Below, piece after piece: positions 16,492-25,826 of a DNA stretch of 53,132 bases (position 1 is the first letter of the stretch; each line of letters starts with the position of its first letter). The DNA lies in assembly GCA_019244055.1 (NCBI GenBank), contig JAFATG010000340.1, forward strand, positions 1 through 53,132, given 5' to 3'. Under the pieces are notes generated by a model. It searched no databases. It was not told the origin of the DNA and saw only the letters and a program-made list of their open reading frames with translations. Source of the DNA: Acidobacteriaceae bacterium (GTDB lineage Bacteria > Acidobacteriota > Terriglobia > Bryobacterales > Bryobacteraceae). Both the position numbers and the translations under genes were made by a program.

Positions 16492-18327
16492 TCACTCGCT
16501 AAATTTCACCGGGATTAGCGGCAGATTCGTCAGCAATAATTTTTCTCCGCTCTGTTTTACTTCGATCAGGCGGTCATCTCCCACGAGCGCACGCAACCGC
16601 GCCAGACCCGAATCATCGATGATGAGATAACATCGCTCTGGGCGAAGCCAGATGCCTTTCCATTGCCTGTCATCGATGAATACATTCGGTGCGCCAGGCG
16701 CATAGGATCCGTACACCAAATTCTGAATCCGCCCGTTCAAAAGCAGCGCCGTCCGGTTCGTGTAAAAGAAAATCGACGAATAAGTGTAATAGTGGTGATC
16801 CACGATTAAGCGTCCAGTTGGAGCGGAAAGCAATGCCTCCGCCAGCGCATGAGAAGAGAGATACGGGTCAAAGCCTATCAATGCCAAGCGCGCCGCATGG
16901 AAGAAAATCACCATCATTAATGCTGACGCGAGGAATGCTTTGCGTGCAGTCAGCCAAAGGTTTCCAATTGCACCGATCAAGAACGCGAGCCCGGCTACAA
17001 ATAGCGGTAGCCGCAAATAGGCCAGCGCGCCAACAGTCAGATCCTCTATGTGTCCCAGCGAGAGACTGTATACCTTCGGATGCCTGCTTAACGCTCCCGA
17101 AATGTCGCCGGGCGTAGGGGCGCTACGAACATACCACAGCAACACAAATGCTGTTAACGCGGCTATCGCGGTCACCACTCCTAGAACTCCTTTGCTTCTC
17201 GTTATCCAGCCGTTATCGAGCGCCATGGCCGAACCCAGCAGCAAGGCGAATGCAGGGTAACTTGGCATGGAATAGTACTCTTGCGTGGTCGACAACGTAA
17301 AGAAAATGAGAACAAAACCGATCCAGCACAAGCAGAGCAGTCGTGTCTGTCCCGCGCGGTCGTTCGCACGGTACCGCAGTTTCAGCAATGACGGAAAGTA
17401 AGCGCTCCACGGAAAAAGCCAAATGAAATGAAAGAGCCAGAAATATAAGCGAGGCACAGTGTTATAGTCTCGCGGATACCGCAAGTTCAAAAAACGAAGA
17501 AGCTGCTCATTGATGAAAAAGAACCACAGAAATCCGTGGTAGGCTCCAGGAACGCTCCGCATTGTGAAATCGAAATAGGGCGGGTTCTGCAGGGTCGCCA
17601 ATATATGCCACGGGGCGGCGATGGCGAGAGCGACAACTGATCCGCTAAACGGATGTAATCGCCGCCATGTATCTCTTAAAAAGAGCTGCCCGGTTAAGAG
17701 GAGATAAACTAAGCCGGCTCCGGCGGGGAAAATCACACCGATTAAACTCTTCAGCAAGAGACCAGTTCCCATGCTGGCTGCCAGCAGGAAAGCCCAAAAC
17801 CGGACATGCCGTTCGGCCCGATCGAGGCATCGAAGGAAGGCCCACAACGCGAGTGAGACCGTAAGCGTCTGCATCACGTCGGGAATCTGAATCCGCGTAA
17901 AGAGGAACAGTCCGGCGCAGGTCGAAATGCATACACCTGCGTAGAAGCCCGCCTTTTGCCCAAATGCCCAAATCCCAAATGCCGTCGTCAACCATGCCAG
18001 CGCGATCGCGGAAAGCACTACGGGAATGCGGGCAGCCCAATCATGCGGCCCGAAAATCTTGTAAGCGCCTGCAATCAGCCAGTAAATGAGAGGGGCCTTT
18101 TCAAGATAAACAATCCCATCAAGCCGCGCGGTCACCCAGTCGCCTGAAGCGAGCATGTTTCGGGCAATCTGCGCTTGGACCGCATCCACATCGTCCATCA
18201 GCCACGGAGGCGCGATAGCGCAGCCGATGTAAATCGCGGCAGCAACCAGAATGACGGTTACATAGACGTAAGTATGGGTTCGAGCGCTCCCACTGCCTGG
18301 CTCTTGGCCACTGTTTGAATTCGCCAT
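16492..18327 (-). CDS. ArnT/PMT-like membrane glycosyltransferase (GT-C fold)
   Basis: A 611-residue polytopic membrane protein of the dolichyl-phosphate-mannose mannosyltransferase/ArnT superfamily. After the first membrane helix comes an acidic MDDVDA motif (about residues 44-49) where ArnT has its catalytic aspartates, then the conserved YLEKAPLIYWL loop and ten or more helices, with a soluble C-terminal domain. Such enzymes use polyprenyl-phosphate sugars on the outer face of the membrane. The ATG at 18327 is chosen because the longer upstream reading lies inside the asparagine synthase gene and is arginine-rich; it overlaps that gene by 70 bases. Donor and acceptor unknown. Confidence 0.85.
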   Translation of the reverse strand: MANSNSGQEPGSGSARTHTYVYVTVILVAAAIYIGCAIAPPWLMDDVDAVQAQIARNMLASGDWVTARLDGIVYLEKAPLIYWLIAGAYKIFGPHDWAARIPVVLSAIALAWLTTAFGIWAFGQKAGFYAGVCISTCAGLFLFTRIQIPDVMQTLTVSLALWAFLRCLDRAERHVRFWAFLLAASMGTGLLLKSLIGVIFPAGAGLVYLLLTGQLFLRDTWRRLHPFSGSVVALAIAAPWHILATLQNPPYFDFTMRSVPGAYHGFLWFFFINEQLLRFLNLRYPRDYNTVPRLYFWLFHFIWLFPWSAYFPSLLKLRYRANDRAGQTRLLCLCWIGFVLIFFTLSTTQEYYSMPSYPAFALLLGSAMALDNGWITRSKGVLGVVTAIAALTAFVLLWYVRSAPTPGDISGALSRHPKVYSLSLGHIEDLTVGALAYLRLPLFVAGLAFLIGAIGNLWLTARKAFLASALMMVIFFHAARLALIGFDPYLSSHALAEALLSAPTGRLIVDHHYYTYSSIFFYTNRTALLLNGRIQNLVYGSYAPGAPNVFIDDRQWKGIWLRPERCYLIIDDSGLARLRALVGDDRLIEVKQSGEKLLLTNLPLIPVKFSE

Positions 18328-20174
18328 CTCTTCATCCAAAGAAACAGCATCATCAGTCCCCAGAGATGGTATCCAAGGTTGGCCCGGCGGTTCAGGTGCG
18401 CTGCGATGCAAGTTCGAATCACCTCGAAATTGAAGAAATCTGAATATCGAGCTTCGGCATCCGCGAACGTATCTGCCAAAACGCCGTGGAGGGGTCCCCG
18501 CAGCCAATCGTGGGCCGGGAAATCCAATCCGATTTTCTTTCGGCGCGTAACGGTTCGCGGCAGTTTGCTTCGCATTAGCTCTCGTAAAAGAACCTTTTGG
18601 TGCCCGCGAGATATCTTGAACGAGTTCGGGAGTTGCGCGGCGAATTCTGCGATTCGATGGTCCAGAAAAGGCGGCCGCACTTCAATCGAATGCGCCATAC
18701 TCATTCGGTCCACCTTCATCAGAATGTCATCCGGAAGGAAAAACTTCTGATCAAACCACAGATATGCTGCCAACCCGCCGTCATGTGCGTTCATTTCTGC
18801 CAGTAACGCCTCAAACGAGGGCGGCAGCACGGCGGCGACAAGCGAGCGCTTCTGCTGGTCCGAGAATGTTCCATTCCAGAAAGTGTGAGCGCGCGCTGGC
18901 TCGAGTAACAATCCTTCCAAAAACCGCTTCGCTTTGTATTCGAAGCTAATCTTATCATCGGAAACGGGCAGAAACTCAGCTCCCCGACGCACGATTCGCA
19001 GCACGGACCGAGGCAGCTTCCTGACTTGCCCGGCCAGTATGTCGGCTGCCTGGGTCAAGTAGCCGCCGAAGATCTCATCTGCTCCTTCGCCGCTGAGCAC
19101 TACCGTCGCTGTTTGGCGAGTTAGCTTCGATAAGAACCAGACCGGCAGTGCTCCGCCATCGGCGTTCGGTTCATCCATATAATCGGCGAATTGCTCGATT
19201 GCGTTTTCCAGGTCCACTTCGTCTGGACGCAAGTCCAGTTCTTCGTGCTCCGTTCCGTAATGCTCAGCGACCTCCCGGGCGTATGGCGTCTCGTCGAAGC
19301 TGCGGCCTTTGAATGATATTGAGTATGTCCGCAGACGGCGCCCGGCCGCCGCTGCTGCGTAGTGCAGAATCGTCGACGAATCGATTCCACCGCTGAGCCA
19401 GACCCCCAGCGGCACATCCGACAGCAGATGCTCTCGCATCGATTCTGTCAATAGGAGGTCCAATTTCTCCTTGGCAGATTCTCGATCGGTTCTGCCCTCT
19501 GGCTTAACAATTAGCTGCCAATAGGCCTCCGAACGAACTTTGCCCGCTTTCCATTCGAGCCAATGTCCGGGTTGGAGTTTCTCAATGCCTTCGACCATCG
19601 TCCAAGGACTCGGAACATAGTTTAGACTGAGATAGCAATCAAGGCCGTCGAGAGATAGCCGCCGGTCAATCTCCGGATGGATGAAGAGGGCCTTCAGCTC
19701 GGATCCAAAGTAAAGATCGCTTCCCCGAAAACACGTATAGAGCGGCTTAATTCCCAGCCGATCGCGAGCCAAAATGAGGCGTTGGGACGACTCCGTCCAA
19801 AGCGCCACCGCGAACATCCCTCGAAACCGTGAAAAGCAGTCTGTATCCCACTCCAGAAACGCTTCGAGGACAGTTTCCGTATCGCATCGCGATTGGAATC
19901 GATGTCCTCGTCTTTCCAGTTCCGCGCGCAGCTCCGGGTGGTTGTAGATCTCGCCATTAAAAGCTATCACGCAGTCGCCATTGTGGGAACGAATGGGCTG
20001 GTCACCGGACTGGAGATCGATAATCTTCAGCCTGGCGGCTCCCATCGAAACCAGATTGGATTCGAATATGCCCTGCTGATCGGGACCACGGTGAATGAGT
20101 GTTCGAACGGCAGCCTCAATAGCCCCGGGGCGTGGCGCAAACCTGATATGAGTGAATCCGGCTATTCCGCACAC
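18258..20174 (-). CDS. asnB: Asparagine synthase (glutamine-hydrolysing) homologue
   Basis: A 638-residue two-domain amidotransferase. The GTG start puts Cys at position 2 (MCGIAGF), the glutaminase nucleophile. The class II domain has the FNGEIYNH and HRGPDQQG segments. The synthetase domain (from about residue 240) has the pyrophosphate loop LSGGIDSS and the SGEGADEIFGGY motif. In bacteria such genes often sit in exopolysaccharide or glycan clusters and amidate sugar acids or peptide parts instead of supplying asparagine (AsnB/WbpS-like). Its overlap with the PMT-like gene and nearness to the sulfoquinovose synthase support that. No clear ribosome site is visible before the GTG. Confidence 0.88.
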   Translation of the reverse strand: MCGIAGFTHIRFAPRPGAIEAAVRTLIHRGPDQQGIFESNLVSMGAARLKIIDLQSGDQPIRSHNGDCVIAFNGEIYNHPELRAELERRGHRFQSRCDTETVLEAFLEWDTDCFSRFRGMFAVALWTESSQRLILARDRLGIKPLYTCFRGSDLYFGSELKALFIHPEIDRRLSLDGLDCYLSLNYVPSPWTMVEGIEKLQPGHWLEWKAGKVRSEAYWQLIVKPEGRTDRESAKEKLDLLLTESMREHLLSDVPLGVWLSGGIDSSTILHYAAAAAGRRLRTYSISFKGRSFDETPYAREVAEHYGTEHEELDLRPDEVDLENAIEQFADYMDEPNADGGALPVWFLSKLTRQTATVVLSGEGADEIFGGYLTQAADILAGQVRKLPRSVLRIVRRGAEFLPVSDDKISFEYKAKRFLEGLLLEPARAHTFWNGTFSDQQKRSLVAAVLPPSFEALLAEMNAHDGGLAAYLWFDQKFFLPDDILMKVDRMSMAHSIEVRPPFLDHRIAEFAAQLPNSFKISRGHQKVLLRELMRSKLPRTVTRRKKIGLDFPAHDWLRGPLHGVLADTFADAEARYSDFFNFEVIRTCIAAHLNRRANLGYHLWGLMMLFLWMKRWRIQTVAKSQAVGALEPILTSM

Positions 20175-20501
20175 GTTAATCGCATTATGGCTCAGGATTG
20201 CTCAGGGGGCCTGAATTCGGACGCAAATTTCCTCGGCGTAACGGCGGCGGTTACGGAACAAAAAATAGGATGTCATATGAATCTAGTAGACGCCCCAGAC
20301 TCCTCACGGCTTCCGTCAGTGATCGAAGTAAACTGGGGTGGTGTCCAATGAAACCTCGCGGGGCCATTAACTTGCGTTCTGATGCAAGCTTAGTTGCTTA
20401 CTAAAACTCGATAAAGGAAAGCATGAAGTTTAAACCCTTCGTCCCTTGAGAGCCAGTCGGGAACGACTAATTCTCCAGGTTTCGAGTGGGCGAGCATCAA
20501 T
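20175..20501 (+). other. 327-base divergent intergenic region with leader hairpin
   Basis: Region between the divergent asnB homologue and the first GT21 gene. No credible ORF or RNA gene. A small stem AGTCG-GGAA-CGACT (20455-20468), flanked by GAGA (20449-20452) and TCTC (20472-20475), could form a leader structure 26 bases before the GT21 start. CTTGC-N8-GCAAG near 20370-20387 is a weaker repeat. Promoters for both directions must lie here, but I could not fix them. Confidence 0.3.
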
Positions 20502-21668
20502 ATGCCCGAACTCTTGATCCTAATCATCCTCCTGTTCGCCCTGTGTCCTCTTGTCTATTACGCGATCGCAATCTTTAGCTCGTGGCGATTCTCATCACAG
20601 TGCGAGCCCAAACACGCGCGAGCTCCCCTTTTCACTCCGCCGGTCAGCCAGCTCAAGCCCGTTAAAGGCGCTGATCCCGACACGTACGAGAATTTCGCCA
20701 GCTTCTGCCGGCAAGATTACCCGGATTATGAGTTGCTGTTCTGCGTCGATGGCCCGGATGCGCCGGCAATGGATGCGATTGCCCGACTGCAGCGCGAATT
20801 CCCGGAACGCTCTATTCGAGTATTATTCGGATCGAACAGTTCCGCCGCAAACGACAAGGCAGCGAAACTAGCACGTTTGGTCAATGAAGCCTCCCACGAA
20901 GTTATCGTGATCAGCGACAGCGATGTGCGGGTCCGGCCAGACTATCTCAGGACTGTCGTTTGCCGCTTGTCTGATGCTGAGGTGGGGGCCGTGACCTTAC
21001 CTTACGTCTCCATTAACGACCGGACTTTTGCTGATCGCCTGCAAACCATAGGCATGTTCTCAGATTTCTTTGCGGGCATCTTCGTTGCCCGTCAGCTCGA
21101 CGGAATCAAATTCGCGCTCGGACCAACTATCGCCACCACCAAAACGCGATTGAGCCGTTTTGGCGGCTACTCCGCGATCGAAGATCGGCCGGGTGACGAT
21201 CTGCTCGTGGGCCGCTTAATCGCCGAGCAAGGGTATCGTGTGGAGATGCTGAATTACCCTCTCGAGACAGTCGCTGATTTCGATTCGCTTCGCGAGCTTC
21301 TCGAAAAGCGCCTCCGCTGGAAAGTAGTTATGCGCTGCATGCGGCCCTGGGGCCATTTGGGTCTGATCTTTACGCAAGGGCTTCCCTGGTCGTTGCTGGC
21401 GGCTGTCATCGCCCCCTCGCTCCCAATTGCCCTCTTTTATCTCTCGCTTTACGTTCTGCTTAGAGTAGCTCTGACATGGATTATCGGGATACAGTGCTTC
21501 AAACAAGATTCTCTGGCAAGCAAACTGGTGCTCATCCCCCTCTGGGACGCTATTGCGTTCGGAATCTGGCTTATCAGCTTTACCAGGCGAACACTGAAGT
21601 GGCGCGGCAGTAACTACTACATACGCGATGGGCAGCTTATACCCATCTCCGAAACCGGGCAGGACTGA
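20502..21668 (+). CDS. GT21 glycosyltransferase, ceramide-glucosyltransferase/HpnI-like (copy 1)
   Basis: A 388-residue processive-type GT2-fold transferase of family GT21. It has an N-terminal membrane anchor (residues 3-27), the SQLKPVKGADPDTYENFASF entry motif, the metal-binding DSD at 139-141, a second acidic motif in RPGDDLLVGR, the R-x-RW motif in EKRLRWK, and two to three C-terminal membrane helices. The family transfers a sugar from a UDP-sugar to a lipid (ceramide, or hopanoid in HpnI). No squalene-hopene cyclase is present in the window. Given the UDP-sulfoquinovose synthase 4 kb away, the donor could be that nucleotide sugar, but this is speculative. Confidence 0.88.
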   Translation: MPELLILIILLFALCPLVYYAIAIFSSWRFSSQCEPKHARAPLFTPPVSQLKPVKGADPDTYENFASFCRQDYPDYELLFCVDGPDAPAMDAIARLQREFPERSIRVLFGSNSSAANDKAAKLARLVNEASHEVIVISDSDVRVRPDYLRTVVCRLSDAEVGAVTLPYVSINDRTFADRLQTIGMFSDFFAGIFVARQLDGIKFALGPTIATTKTRLSRFGGYSAIEDRPGDDLLVGRLIAEQGYRVEMLNYPLETVADFDSLRELLEKRLRWKVVMRCMRPWGHLGLIFTQGLPWSLLAAVIAPSLPIALFYLSLYVLLRVALTWIIGIQCFKQDSLASKLVLIPLWDAIAFGIWLISFTRRTLKWRGSNYYIRDGQLIPISETGQD

Positions 21669-21747
21669 TCGCTTTGATCAGCGCATTGCGTCAACTCACA
21701 AGTAGGATCCCCACGGGCTCAAGATCTAGCCGTCCGCGGCGCTTTGC

Positions 21748-22008
21748 CTATGCTCCCGAGCAACGCCCGGGACCTTTATCCTTAATCTTTTTCGCCAGAG
21801 CGGCCATCAACCTTGATTCAATGTCCGCGGGTACTGCCATTGCCTCCATACCCTTGTAAACCTTTAAAGTCTTCTGGGTCGTATCGCAAACTACCCAACA
21901 ATTCGGGCACTCGTTGACGTGCTTCTGTAACTCGGCCCGCGTCTGCGGGTCCAACGTCTCGTCCAGGTACTCGTTCAGCTCGTGCAGGAACTGCTTACAA
22001 GTAAGCAA
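21748..22008 (-). CDS. Zinc-finger anti-sigma factor (soluble, short)
   Basis: An 86-residue protein with the complete ZAS motif H-x3-C-x2-C (HVNECPNC, residues 29-36), preceded by an N-terminal cysteine (LTCKQFLHELNEYLDE) that supplies a further ligand. There is no membrane span, so it belongs to the soluble zinc-binding anti-sigma class that can respond to redox or metals. The TTG start at 22008 is supported by GGGGGA 8 bases upstream. It overlaps the 3' end of the sigma gene by 14 bases, which suggests equal expression of the pair. Confidence 0.85.
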   Translation of the reverse strand: MLTCKQFLHELNEYLDETLDPQTRAELQKHVNECPNCWVVCDTTQKTLKVYKGMEAMAVPADIESRLMAALAKKIKDKGPGRCSGA

Positions 22009-22618
22009 ACGCGTCGTCCCCCTTTCTCTTGAATTGCCGGGTAAGCTTGTCTCGAAGCTGTAGCCGTGCTCGCAGTAGGCGGCTCTTCACCGCTGATATT
22101 GATAGTCCCAGAGCCTCTGCTGTCTCCTCGATTGACAGTTCTTCGATGTCTCTTAACACGAAAACGGTGCGGTATGCGGGCTTTAAACTTTGGATCGCCT
22201 CGTCTAAGATCCGCGCCAGTTCCTCTCGCGAGTAGGTTTCCTCTGGATTTTGGTCCCAAACGGCTATTTCCCGCGCCACTTCGTCTTCGCCCGTATCAAT
22301 TGGCTCATCTAGGGGCACAGTTCGGTCGGATCGCCGCTTCCTGAGCTTCATCAAAGCTTCATTTACTGCAATCCGGACCAGCCAGGTGTAGAACTTGGAG
22401 TTCCCCTGAAAATCGTCCAGGTGTGTGTAGGCCTTGAGAAACGTCTCCTGCAGCACGTCTTCTGCGTCGTCGTCATTCTGGGTAATCTGCTTGGCCATGC
22501 GGAACACCCGCCGATCGTAGCGCTGGACGAGTTCTGAAAATGCCGCCGCATCTCCGGCCTTGGCGCGAGCCACCAGAGCGGCTTCATCAAATCCCGATGC
22601 AATGGTGGAAGTACTCAC
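21995..22618 (-). CDS. ECF RNA polymerase sigma factor
   Basis: A group IV sigma factor of about 207 residues. Region 2 holds DDAEDVLQETFLKAYTHLDDF and FYTWLVRIAVNEALMKLRKRR; region 4 holds LSIEETAEALGLSISAVKSRLLRARLQLRDKL. Between them is an acidic linker. I place the start at GTG 22618; a TTG at 22627 would add three residues, and neither has a strong ribosome site. The cognate anti-sigma is the overlapping downstream gene. It is divergent from thrS with a 105-base gap. The target regulon is unknown. Confidence 0.92.
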   Translation of the reverse strand: MSTSTIASGFDEAALVARAKAGDAAAFSELVQRYDRRVFRMAKQITQNDDDAEDVLQETFLKAYTHLDDFQGNSKFYTWLVRIAVNEALMKLRKRRSDRTVPLDEPIDTGEDEVAREIAVWDQNPEETYSREELARILDEAIQSLKPAYRTVFVLRDIEELSIEETAEALGLSISAVKSRLLRARLQLRDKLTRQFKRKGDDAFAYL

Positions 22619-22723
22619 GGGAAACAACTTCAGTCTAACAGTCGCGGACTATTCCCTCGGCGCTGCAAACCTATCAATCCGCTTACCTTCTTTCGTCTGC
22701 TACGCTCGAATTACCGCCGAAAA

Positions 22724-24658
22724 ATGAGCAGTTTGAACGTCACCCTACCGGATGGCAGCCAGCAACAGGTACCCGAAGGAGCACGTCCCCTTGACGTGGC
22801 CAAGTCCATCAGTCCACGCTTGGCTTCTGATGCCATTGTTGCTCGTGTAAATGGCAGTCTATATGATTTGACTCGCCCCCTCGAAGCCAACTCGCAACTC
22901 GAGATTCTGACCCCAAAGAACCCGGAATCGCTCGAGGTCTATCGTCATTCCACCGCTCATCTCTTGGCTGCCGCCGTGCTTGAGCTCTTCCCGGAAACCA
23001 AGCTCGGCATTGGTCCTCCTACCGACACGGGCTTTTATTATGATTTCCAGCGCGATGCTAAGTTCACTCCGGAAGATCTCGAAAAAATCGAAGCTCGCAT
23101 GCGCGAGTTGCAATCAAAAAATCTTCCCTTTGAGAGAAAATTAACCCCCAAACAGCAAGGCCTCGAAAAATATCGGGACGACTGGATGAAGCGTGAGCTG
23201 ATCGAGGAGCGTGCTGGCGATATCTTCTCGGAGTACACCCTGGGACCGAACTTTATCGATTTCTGCCGCGGCCCGCACGTGCCATCGACCGAAAAATTGA
23301 AGGCGTTTAAGTTGCTCTCCATTGCCGGTGCGTACTGGAAGGGTGATGAAAAGAATCCGCAGCTTCAGCGCATTTACGGTACGGCCTTTTTCACGCAAAA
23401 GGAGCTCGATGAGTATCTTCACCGGATGGAAGAGGCGCGGAAGCGCGATCATCGCAGGCTCGGCAAAGAGCTCGACCTTTTCAGCATTCAAGAGCTCGCC
23501 GGTCCTGGCCTCATCTTCTTCCATCCGAAAGGCGGAGCTGTTCGGAAAGTAATCGAAGACTGGATGCGCAACGAGTATGTCCGGCGCGGCTACTCGCTGG
23601 TATACACCCCCCACGTTGCCCGCAGCGATCTCTGGAAGACCTCCGGCCATTACAATTTCTACGGCGAAAACATGTTTCCCCGCATGGAACTGGAGGATGC
23701 CGAATATCAGCTCAAGCCGATGAACTGTCCATTTCATATCCTCATCTATCGAGATCGCCTCCGCAGCTATCGCGATCTGCCAGTGCGTCTGGGAGAGTTG
23801 GGCACGGTTTATCGTTACGAGCGCTCGGGCGTTGTACACGGGCTGCTGCGCGTCCGGGGTTTCACTCAGGATGACGCGCATATTTTCTGCACTCCGGATC
23901 AGATTGAGAATGAGGTGGTCGATTGCTTGCAGTTCGCGATCGACACTTTGAACACGTACGGCTTCACGAGCTATGAAGCCGAGCTCTCCACGTGGGACGG
24001 AGGCGCCAGCGGAAAATACGACGGATCGCCCGAACAATGGGAACTCGGCGAGAAAGCGCTACAACGCGCTACCGATCGACTCGGCATGAAGGTTAAGATT
24101 TCCCCGGATGAAGCGGCATTCTACGGCCCCAAAATCGATGTGAAGCTGGTCGACGCCATTGGCCGTTTGTGGCAGCTCTCAACTGTCCAATTCGATTTCA
24201 CGCTGCCCCGCCGCTTCGGTCTCGAGTACATCGCCGAAGATGGCAAATCTCATCAACCCCTAATGGTCCATAGGGCGTTGTACGGGTCGATTGAGCGGTT
24301 CTTCGGCATTCTCGTCGAGCACTACGCCGGCGCCTTTCCCGTCTGGCTCGCCCCCGTTCAGGCTGTCGTTCTGCCCATTACCGATCGCCAGAATTCTTAT
24401 TCGCAAGAGGTGTATCAAACTTTGAAGGACGCCGGTTTCCGGGTCGAGCTGGACAAACGGAACGAAAAAGTGAACCTGAAAATTCGCGAAGCCCAATTGC
24501 AAAAGGTCCCCTATATGCTCGTCGTGGGCGATCGAGAAGCGCAATCCCGCAAAGTTTCGGTGCGTAACCGGAAGCACGGGGACCAAGGTGCTGTTGAACT
24601 TACGGAATTTCTGAATACGTTGTCGCAGGTCGTTGCGTCAAAGAGTCTTCAAGAATAG
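22724..24658 (+). CDS. thrS: Threonyl-tRNA synthetase
   Basis: A 644-residue class II synthetase with full domain order: TGS (residues 1-62), the editing domain with HSTAHLLAAAV and the DFCRGPH metal-binding segment, the catalytic core with motif 2 in YRYERSGVVHGLLRVRGFTQDDAH, and the anticodon-binding domain. Zinc ligands are seen in KPMNCPFH, the DAH segment and MVHRALYGS. It charges tRNA-Thr and edits Ser-tRNA-Thr. No T-box leader is visible upstream. The 3' end overlaps the second GT21 gene's possible start. Confidence 0.97.
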   Translation: MSSLNVTLPDGSQQQVPEGARPLDVAKSISPRLASDAIVARVNGSLYDLTRPLEANSQLEILTPKNPESLEVYRHSTAHLLAAAVLELFPETKLGIGPPTDTGFYYDFQRDAKFTPEDLEKIEARMRELQSKNLPFERKLTPKQQGLEKYRDDWMKRELIEERAGDIFSEYTLGPNFIDFCRGPHVPSTEKLKAFKLLSIAGAYWKGDEKNPQLQRIYGTAFFTQKELDEYLHRMEEARKRDHRRLGKELDLFSIQELAGPGLIFFHPKGGAVRKVIEDWMRNEYVRRGYSLVYTPHVARSDLWKTSGHYNFYGENMFPRMELEDAEYQLKPMNCPFHILIYRDRLRSYRDLPVRLGELGTVYRYERSGVVHGLLRVRGFTQDDAHIFCTPDQIENEVVDCLQFAIDTLNTYGFTSYEAELSTWDGGASGKYDGSPEQWELGEKALQRATDRLGMKVKISPDEAAFYGPKIDVKLVDAIGRLWQLSTVQFDFTLPRRFGLEYIAEDGKSHQPLMVHRALYGSIERFFGILVEHYAGAFPVWLAPVQAVVLPITDRQNSYSQEVYQTLKDAGFRVELDKRNEKVNLKIREAQLQKVPYMLVVGDREAQSRKVSVRNRKHGDQGAVELTEFLNTLSQVVASKSLQE

Positions 24659-25772
24659 ATTGATTATCGCCACCCTAATATTGGCGGGTTGTTGGGTCTA
24701 TTGCAGTTTGGCAATCACTGCAGCGCTTCGCCATCTGCGCACGGCTCGGCTTCGCCCACTGCTCGCAGATACGCCGATCAGCATCCTAAAGCCGCTTTCG
24801 GGATTAGATGAAGGTCTGATCGAGAATCTGCGCTCGTTTTTCGAGCAGGACTACGAACGCTTCCAACTCCTCTTTGCTGTCCGCCACAACTGGGATCCGG
24901 CCGCGAGCGTGGTGCGGATGCTCATGGCGGAATATCCGGCCATCAACGCCCGACTTCTCGTCACGGGCGAGCCGCCCTACCCGAATGCCAAGGTTTTTAG
25001 CCTTAAATGCATGCTCGATCAAGCCCGCTATGGCCTGATCGTGATGAGCGACAGCGACATTCGCGTAAACCGGAATTTCTGCCACGAAGTCGCCGCCGAA
25101 TTTGAGGACCCCGCAATCGATCTGGTCACTTGCCCTTACGAGGCGGTTGCCGGAAAGAGCCTGTGGTCACGCCTCGAAGCCGCCGGGATGAATACTGATT
25201 TTCACGCTGGCCTGTTTACCGCGGTGATGCTGGAAGGCGCCAAGTTTGCTGTAGGACCCACCATCGTGGCTCGCGGCAGCCTGCTCGACGCCCTCGGTGG
25301 CATCGAGCGCGTCAAAGACTATCTCGCCGAGGATTTCATGCTGGGGAAAATCGCCTCCGAGGAAGGCTTCGGCGTGCGGCTCTCCGCTCACGTTGTGCAG
25401 CATCGCATCGGCAGCGAGCCGCTCGGCCACAATTTTACTCATCGCCTCCGGTGGGCGCGCAGCACGCGCCGCTCTCGTCCGGCTGGCTACGTCGGGGAAT
25501 TCTTTACGCAACCCGGTCCGATCGCGCTTGCGGTGCTATTACTGTGGCCGCAGTGGTGGCCGCTCGTGGCCGTTACATTCGTTCTTCGCATCTTGAGTGC
25601 CTGGATTGTTTCCAAAGGTATCTTGGATGCGAGAGTACCCTGGCACCTGCTCCCCGCGCAGGATCTGTTAGGATTCGGTTTCTGGATTGCCGGCTTCTTC
25701 GGCAACTCCATCCATTGGCGCGGCCGCCGCTACATTTTGAATCGCGACGGCACCGTTGAACCCGCTGCTTGA
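24633..25772 (+). CDS. GT21 glycosyltransferase, ceramide-glucosyltransferase/HpnI-like (copy 2)
   Basis: A 379-residue GT21 enzyme. It contains the membrane anchor (residues 9-31), ISILKPLSGLDEGLIENL, the DSD in MSDSDIRV, the acidic KDYLAEDFMLG and the R-x-RW motif in HRLRWARS, with C-terminal membrane helices. It shares the motif set of the enzyme at 20502-21668 but is clearly divergent from it, so the two likely act on different acceptors or in sequence. The start is uncertain: TTG at 24633 lies inside thrS (26-base overlap), and another TTG at 24660 lies just after the thrS stop. Co-transcription with thrS is likely, though the functions are unrelated. Confidence 0.87.
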   Translation: MRQRVFKNRLIIATLILAGCWVYCSLAITAALRHLRTARLRPLLADTPISILKPLSGLDEGLIENLRSFFEQDYERFQLLFAVRHNWDPAASVVRMLMAEYPAINARLLVTGEPPYPNAKVFSLKCMLDQARYGLIVMSDSDIRVNRNFCHEVAAEFEDPAIDLVTCPYEAVAGKSLWSRLEAAGMNTDFHAGLFTAVMLEGAKFAVGPTIVARGSLLDALGGIERVKDYLAEDFMLGKIASEEGFGVRLSAHVVQHRIGSEPLGHNFTHRLRWARSTRRSRPAGYVGEFFTQPGPIALAVLLLWPQWWPLVAVTFVLRILSAWIVSKGILDARVPWHLLPAQDLLGFGFWIAGFFGNSIHWRGRRYILNRDGTVEPAA

Positions 25773-25826
25773 GGTGTCCGTTAAGCGCGGATCCGGAGCG
25801 GTTTCTTCAATAGTAAAGATGATTGT

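Noticed and set aside
18405-18430. GTTCGAATC, similar to a tRNA T-loop
   Set aside because: It lies inside the asparagine synthase gene, and no acceptor, D or anticodon stems can be formed around it.
21665-21681. CTGATC-GCTTT-GATCAG inverted repeat over the stop of the first GT21 gene
   Set aside because: Only 6 bp with no T-run; could be a weak hairpin but gives no support for a terminator.
23141-24037. 298-codon open frame opposite thrS
   Set aside because: thrS is unmistakable on the plus strand; the antisense frame has shadow composition.
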